A stretch of DNA of 28,169 nt from JBBQKP01 sp038326995 (lineage in GTDB: Bacteria > Planctomycetota > Phycisphaerae > Tepidisphaerales > Tepidisphaeraceae): the NCBI GenBank assembly GCA_038326995.1, contig JBBQKP010000018.1, positions 1 to 28,169 of the forward strand. Direction: 5' to 3'. Below are positions 24,401 through 28,169 of the stretch, piece after piece. The position numbers were made by a program, and so were the translations under genes. Position 1 is the first letter of the stretch; each line of letters opens with the position of its first letter. The notes beneath the pieces are model-generated. The model saw only the letters and a list, made by a program, of their open reading frames with translations. It had not been told where the DNA came from and searched no databases.

Positions 24401-26887
24401 GGTGAAGCGAAAGGCCTCGTTGGTGAGTCGATTGTCGCTTGCGATGATTCGTCCGTCGGGGTCGATGACAACGACAATCGCACTGCCGAAGCCAGCGCTG
24501 AGCTGGGTCTGCACAGTTTGCCCGGCGATCAGGGCCATAGAGTAGATGTCAACAGTGTCAGGGCTGTTGATGATATTTCGCTGGAGGTTGCCTGATACGG
24601 TGATCCCGCCGCCACGTCGCTGGGCGTTGAGTTGAGTACCGAGGAACTGTGCGGTGCCAATGCTGTCGTTATTGGTAATGGCCTGGTTGGAAATTTGACC
24701 GCTGCGGAAAGACTGCGCGATGATGTCCGCTTCGTTTCCACCGGCCGGTATGGCGATACGGTTTTCGATTTCCGCGAGATTGCTTGAGATTTTGGAGACG
24801 GAGTTGGAGCCTTGGACGTCAATTCGACCGCGATAGATGCCGTTGACTTCGATGCTGTGAACGATTCCGCCGATGTTGAAGGAGTTGCCGGTTTCAAAGA
24901 ATGGGGCGACAGCGAGATCGGGGTCATTAATGAATCCCGAGTCACCGCGGACGATGAGGTTTCGCAGATCTCCGCGTACCGAGAGGTTGTTAGTCTGCCG
25001 CCCGCCGCCGTCGCCGTTGGCATCACCCAGAAGCAGGTTGCCGACGTAGAGGGTGTCAATGGCGCCGATGGAGTCGATTCCGCCGGTAATGGTGCCGTCA
25101 ACAAAGACTCTGGCGAGCGTTCCCAGAATGGAGAGGCCGGGGGTGACGCTGGGCGCGAGTCGGTTGACAAATGGGTCGCCGACAAAGGTGTCGCTATCGA
25201 TTGAAAGCACTGCCTGTCCGTTGTCACTACGTTGGCCGATCAGTACACCACCAGCGGAGGTGAGTGTATTACCACCGATATTTCCGGGGGTTCCGGAGAA
25301 TACGACGGGCCTGTAGTCGCCGCCGAACTCGTTCGCAGTTCCGGTTGTGATTATGACCTGAGAGGTCGGCGAGCGCGGGGTGATCACGAGTCTGTAAAGC
25401 GAGACGTTGGAGAATCTCTGGCGTGTATCCAAGGCGACAAGTTCATCGGTATCTGAATCGACGCCCAGGAGCGAGCCCTGTGAGCCGATCTGATAGGGAT
25501 TGGCGATGGTTTTGTTCCACGCAAGGCTGAGGAGCTCGGTGCCGCGCTGGCGGTCTTCGCCGTCCTGGTCGGGGTCCGCGAGCGCCCCCATGATGCGGCC
25601 GATCACTTGGTCGGTGTTGCTGATGTTGTCGAAGCGAAGGAGTTGAGCGTCACTACCAATGGTATCGACGGCGAAGAACTGATTTTCTCCCGGGACAATT
25701 TCGATCGAAACCAGCTCAGTGACGGGTTCTAAGTCGCCGCCATCTTCGGGGGCGAGGGCGACGGGAACGACAGAGTCGAAGATGGAGTTGGTCTGGGTGA
25801 GGCTCGTTCGGAAGAGGCCTGTGGTGGTGACGATGGTGCGGTCGTCGCCGCGGCCTTGGATGTCGGGGACTGTTCCAAAGACCAAAGCCTGCCCGTCGTC
25901 CTGGATGGAAAAAGCCTGGACGCGTGTTCGGGTCTCGACGAAGCCGCCGACGTCGCTGTTGAAGAAACCGGGGATGCGAATCAGTTCGCCGCTGCCGATG
26001 TTGTAGCGGAAGAGACTGGAGACCGTGGTATCGGTCGGAGTCGCATCAGCTAAAGTTCTTAGTGAGATGGTCACATCTGCGAGGAAAAAGTACTGGTTGG
26101 CGTTAGACGGATTGAACGCGCCGTCAAGAATCTGAACGATGCGGGTCTGAGGATCGTCGGGAGGCGTCGCCAGGGGCGGGAGTGTGTTAACAAGTCGTTG
26201 ACCAATGGCATCGTCGACGGAGACCGCTCCGGTATCATTGTTGATTTGACCGGCCTGGAGTCGGATGATGGTGAAGTCGCCGACCTGAACGGATGCAAGG
26301 TTCAGCCCCCATGTTTCGCCGCGGCTGTTGGAAGCAAGGGCGGTCCAGTTGAGATCAGCGTCGGGTGCCTCGAAGTTGAAAGGGCCGCCGCCCGGTGCAG
26401 AATCGGTGGTGTCGAGGAAGGCTTCGGTAGCCGCGTTAAAATCGGAGACCGGGCCTATTCCGTCGAGTCCGCCGAAGCCGCCCAAGACATCGATCTGACC
26501 GGTCGGGCCGTCGATCGTGGCGGGGACGTCGATGATGACGGGCTGACGAGTGATCGAATCCAATCTGGAGCCGACGGCCTCGATCGACGCGTCGCCGCGT
26601 ATCGTGATTTGAATCGGGTTGCCGTCTTCACCCCTGAAGATAAGGGTGCTATTGGCACCGGCGACGGTGAGGAAACGGCGTTCTTCGAGTTTTTCGAACA
26701 GGCCGGGCGAAGTGACGGCACGTCCCGTCTCTTGCTTAAGCACAGATGAATGCTTGAACAATTGACCCAAAACTCGGCCAAAAATTCGGGCCGATTGGGC
26801 CGAGCGAGAAACACGACGCGATGACTTCAAGTTGTTCTGAACCATGGTGCAGCTCTGAGGGGTAATTCGAAAAGTTTGACGATCCAT
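21485..26887 (-). CDS. Giant exported LEPR-motif protein with a pre-peptidase (PPC-like) domain and long solenoid-like repeats
   Basis: The product has 1800 residues. The N-terminus is basic, with the export motif KLEERRFLTVAG (66-77). A first region (about 80-560) has beta-propeller-like 'value' segments (SLFRYNIGSGELIRIPGFF, LLGVDSDTDELVALDT). Around 745-856 a PPC-like beta-sandwich is visible: NNDSIGTAQ, DTVDIYSMALIAGQTVQTQL, IVVVIDPDGRIIASDN and GVYSFQVLPN. Most of the rest is a loose repeat of about 20 residues with paired hydrophobic strands and AG or GG turns: IDRVEAGDDIG, INNVVAGDNLL, IGTIRAGGDIG, IGTIQAEGSIRAG. This composition fits a right-handed beta-solenoid at the cell surface. 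Trp and Cys are rare. No C-terminal sorting signal is seen. The start could be ATG 26887 or 26845. Function is unknown, perhaps adhesion or surface coat. Confidence 0.8.
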   Translation of the reverse strand: MDRQTFRITPQSCTMVQNNLKSSRRVSRSAQSARIFGRVLGQLFKHSSVLKQETGRAVTSPGLFEKLEERRFLTVAGANSTLIFRGEDGNPIQITIRGDASIEAVGSRLDSITRQPVIIDVPATIDGPTGQIDVLGGFGGLDGIGPVSDFNAATEAFLDTTDSAPGGGPFNFEAPDADLNWTALASNSRGETWGLNLASVQVGDFTIIRLQAGQINNDTGAVSVDDAIGQRLVNTLPPLATPPDDPQTRIVQILDGAFNPSNANQYFFLADVTISLRTLADATPTDTTVSSLFRYNIGSGELIRIPGFFNSDVGGFVETRTRVQAFSIQDDGQALVFGTVPDIQGRGDDRTIVTTTGLFRTSLTQTNSIFDSVVPVALAPEDGGDLEPVTELVSIEIVPGENQFFAVDTIGSDAQLLRFDNISNTDQVIGRIMGALADPDQDGEDRQRGTELLSLAWNKTIANPYQIGSQGSLLGVDSDTDELVALDTRQRFSNVSLYRLVITPRSPTSQVIITTGTANEFGGDYRPVVFSGTPGNIGGNTLTSAGGVLIGQRSDNGQAVLSIDSDTFVGDPFVNRLAPSVTPGLSILGTLARVFVDGTITGGIDSIGAIDTLYVGNLLLGDANGDGGGRQTNNLSVRGDLRNLIVRGDSGFINDPDLAVAPFFETGNSFNIGGIVHSIEVNGIYRGRIDVQGSNSVSKISSNLAEIENRIAIPAGGNEADIIAQSFRSGQISNQAITNNDSIGTAQFLGTQLNAQRRGGGITVSGNLQRNIINSPDTVDIYSMALIAGQTVQTQLSAGFGSAIVVVIDPDGRIIASDNRLTNEAFRFTTDRPGVYSFQVLPNIPGLTPIAYNLAISNAGDIALGGVTSPNSIWFNNPDASLRVRNQDLGAIVSGGILDGLNEGPPFTVNNGNIRAIVGGTGLGTGGLGGVTRAIELQVPNGSVGLVRASSGSLALNFGAVSVLSDPVAARSIGGDYQIVEAPLGDVTANLVADRGIGVIRGAFIGTGVVGTPGFYAVNADKSGDDGFIDLIDSTNSIGSFINGGPAIDVGPNGNARFIRFGTTIFRDRQFGGGAPEATTLPAGRSVTLIDDSGTQVTLRPLTGTIGIIPINTIDPNLGQLTVTTYPVRSGGAVILSANTTGGGLQITGRGGRRAEITTVTTQIAGPTFINTPTVTASTQRSLDRISQSTTDRNRILIDGSANIALFDLSTTGNFSDVINNTGGEIVNLDAGAINRLEADTLGFARPTRGAVAVNGVATFNTTRYAAPISPNASSNSAIDGDAYPFVGQKNAITLGNAVSIRSRNALGNIVVGGSVNEISANTDGRFSRSELEGIVGPVVTSGQIRTINIGEGIAAAGSGLVGQAGIFAGGVGTGLATEIGGVIGNVTAQNGANIYGSVVATSRIEGITLRDGSFIGANVGLSTYFDFASDFNQFTSTAPTSGSINRPIDDLGAINVRGNGGIIGSTFTGGNIGRISVEGFGFINSSIVGPATAVIAGINAGGLGIRGSSILGGSRIGDVRATANSGETLSVKNFSGAVRLSENSSNAFNPVTGQQISRNSDLYLALNAELATPRVTPATPRVGGVTTGGIIENTIVSASRDVGSVTGYRIRETRRTSANSNSFANSINVGGTIGTVSAVDTIAGLRLVAGSVGTVRSGNSMDNVRIIATNRIDRVEAGDDIGRRVFIDAGGTGGVINNVVAGDNLLATILAGQRIGTIRAGGDIGSNGTIGTSTGIRSLGTIGTIQAEGSIRAGTRITASLGINLLDIQQDVEINTIIRAASYTTQRIGGTVFGEILIA

Positions 26888-27243
26888 CGATTGCGAAAGA
26901 ATATATTTTAAGGCAGGGGTACGATTATGGAGAAACGTTCGACGAAGTGTTGGTTACAACGTTCGGCGAGCAATGTGTCGGGAGATTAGGGTGCCTGCAG
27001 GCCGCGTTATCACAGGTCTGTTTTACAACGCCGTTCGGTCTCTCTGATAGTCGGCATTTCGCTTGTTCTATCTTCTGGAGCGGCGATGTGTCAATCGGAG
27101 CGAATCTAGCCGACAGTATACCACCGCTTGACTTACTGCTGCTAAAGACGCCACAAACGTCAAACACGTTGCACTGTGGCACTGAAACTACGGATTTACC
27201 CTACACCCTTGTTTCCTATCGACATATGGGATATGCTAAAGTC
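26888..27243. other. 356-base divergent intergenic region
   Basis: This region lies between the start codons of the 1800-residue gene (minus) and the sulfate-binding protein (plus). AT-rich blocks near 26903-26912 (TATATT on the minus strand, about 16 bases before the start codon at 26887) could form a -10 box. A promoter-like pair for the plus strand lies at 27209-27237. I see the small palindrome GCCTGCAGGC near 26991, but no riboswitch, no strong hairpin and no credible open frame. Confidence 0.5.
27209..27237 (+). promoter_or_regulatory. Candidate promoter of the sulfate-binding protein gene
   Basis: TTGTTT (27209-27214) and TATGCT (27232-27237) are separated by 17 bases. The -10 box ends six bases before the ATG at 27244, predicting a leaderless or nearly leaderless mRNA. 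The -35 matches the consensus at the first three bases only. Confidence 0.4.
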
Positions 27244-28169
27244 ATGAATTGGAATTTGCGTATCGCCTTGGTTGGTCTGGTCATCGCGTTGGCCGTCGTT
27301 GTGCCTGGCATTGCTCGTTTTCAGTCTAACGATGCGGCAAGATCGACCACCAACGCCGTAACCGATCCAGTCGAAACGAAAAAGGAATTTCAGCTCCTCA
27401 ATGTCAGTTACGACCCGACGCGCGAGCTATACAAGGAGATCAACGCCTTATTCGTGGCAGATTACGAAAAAAAGACTGGTGCAAAGGTCACGATTCGTCA
27501 GTCTCACGGCGGATCGGGCAAGCAGGCGCGTTCAGTCATTGACGGCCTTCAGGCGGACGTCGTCACGCTCGCCTTGGCTCACGACATCTCGTCCATCGGT
27601 GAGATCGGCAAGTCCATCGATTCGAATTGGCAAACGCGGCTTGCTCACAATTCTGCGCCCTACACCAGCACCATCGTTTTCGTCGTGCGAAAGGGCAATC
27701 CGAAAAATATCCGCGACTGGGACGACCTCATCAGGTCCGACGTGGAAGTCATCACGCCGAATCCCAAGACGGGCGGCGGCGCACGATGGAATTACCTCGG
27801 GGCATGGGCTTACGCACTGAAAAAATCATCGAAAAATACTGGCGGAGAGTCTGTGTCGAGCGAGTCCTACGCCCGCGATTTCGTAAAGAAGCTCTACGCG
27901 AACGTGCCGATTCTTGATGCGGCCGCGCGTGCTTCAACCATGACCTTCGCACAGCGCGGGATCGGCGATGTGCTGATTACCTGGGAGAATGAAGCACATT
28001 TGGCCCAGCGAGAACTGGGGGGCAAACTGGTTGGCGGACTGGAAATTATCGTGCCCTCGCTCAGCATTCTTACCGAGCCGCCTGTAAGCATCGTCGATTC
28101 AGTCGTCGATCGTCGCGGCACACGCGAAGTCGCAACCGCATACCTTGAATATCTGTATACGCCTGCCGC
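27244..28169 (+). CDS. Sulfate ABC transporter substrate-binding protein (3' end outside window)
   Basis: The frame runs from ATG 27244 to the window edge with no stop (308 complete codons). An N-terminal hydrophobic segment (5-22: LRIALVGLVIALAVVVPG) serves as a signal peptide. The mature protein matches Sbp/CysP: LLNVSYDPTRELYKEIN (51-67), SHGGSGKQARSVIDGLQADV (87-106), VVRKGNPKNIRDWDDLI, and the sulfate-site loop TPNPKTGGGARWNYLGAW (starting near 171). Further on are YANVPILDAAARASTMTF, DVLITWENEA and EPPVSIVD. It captures sulfate (or thiosulfate) outside the membrane and hands it to the CysT/CysW/CysA transporter, whose genes probably follow beyond the window. The length, about 330-350 residues in the family, suggests that only 20-40 residues are missing. 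No Shine-Dalgarno site is present. Confidence 0.93.
   Translation, partial: MNWNLRIALVGLVIALAVVVPGIARFQSNDAARSTTNAVTDPVETKKEFQLLNVSYDPTRELYKEINALFVADYEKKTGAKVTIRQSHGGSGKQARSVIDGLQADVVTLALAHDISSIGEIGKSIDSNWQTRLAHNSAPYTSTIVFVVRKGNPKNIRDWDDLIRSDVEVITPNPKTGGGARWNYLGAWAYALKKSSKNTGGESVSSESYARDFVKKLYANVPILDAAARASTMTFAQRGIGDVLITWENEAHLAQRELGGKLVGGLEIIVPSLSILTEPPVSIVDSVVDRRGTREVATAYLEYLYTPA

Noticed and set aside
21555..26749. Many long open frames on the plus strand opposite the 1800-residue gene
   Set aside because: They lack family resemblance, ribosome sites and signal features, and arise from the GC-rich codon bias of the real minus-strand gene. Several overlap each other in different frames.
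26888..27243. SAM riboswitch or other sulfur-responsive element before the sulfate-binding gene
   Set aside because: I found no nested helices of the expected kind, and the best promoter lies at the start codon, leaving no leader.
1..28169. CRISPR arrays, insertion sequences, prophage, toxin-antitoxin or defence genes
   Set aside because: No spaced identical repeats, transposase or integrase motifs, phage structural genes or known defence domains were seen anywhere in the window.

Overview
The window most likely comes from a member of the Planctomycetota, possibly class Phycisphaerae. The strongest sign is two giant exported proteins, each carrying an LEPR-type N-terminal motif (LENRRFLSA at 12239..17020 and LEERRFLTVAG at 21485..26887), which is a hallmark of planctomycete secreted proteins. 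Supporting signs are a fairly high GC content, few Shine-Dalgarno sites, mostly short mixed-strand transcription units, and several dispersed hairpin repeats between genes. No species can be named from the sequence alone.

Layout. 1-1.4 kb: the 3' end of a small membrane protein gene, a minus-strand gene with the secondary-structure order of a ribosome hibernation factor, and a 24-residue very basic protein resembling the smallest ribosomal proteins, closed by a strong terminator. 1.4-6.4 kb: polyphosphate kinase (ppk), a degenerate family-2 glycosyltransferase on the opposite strand, lemA, and an exported amidase_2 peptidoglycan amidase followed by a textbook terminator. 6.5-8.5 kb: an unrecognised 102-residue protein, tRNA-Arg(CCU), and a stand-alone Kdo transferase gene (waaA), which points to Kdo-containing lipid A or LPS. 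8.6-11.6 kb (minus strand): a terC-purE pair with overlapping stop and start, a DUF3592-like membrane protein and a small exported protein. 11.6-12.1 kb: a receiver-like protein lacking the phospho-acceptor aspartate. 12.2-17.0 kb: a 1593-residue exported multidomain protein. 17.2-20.0 kb: rmlA, rmlB and rmlD for dTDP-deoxysugar synthesis, with no rmlC. 20.2-21.4 kb: dinB (DNA polymerase IV). 21.5-26.9 kb (minus): an 1800-residue exported solenoid-like protein. 27.2 kb to the end: the start of a sulfate-binding protein gene of the Sbp/CysP family, cut by the window edge.

How the genes fit together. Much of the window is concerned with the cell envelope: waaA, the rml genes, the glycosyltransferase, the amidase, LemA, TerC and the two giant exported proteins. 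The rest is housekeeping (ppk, purE, dinB, tRNA, sulfate uptake). I see no phage, insertion sequence, CRISPR array, toxin-antitoxin pair or recognisable defence system. The most interesting items are the 24-residue basic protein, the pseudo-receiver, the two LEPR giants, the REP-like inverted repeats, and three genes whose best -10 box lies 5-6 bases before the start codon, which suggests leaderless mRNAs.
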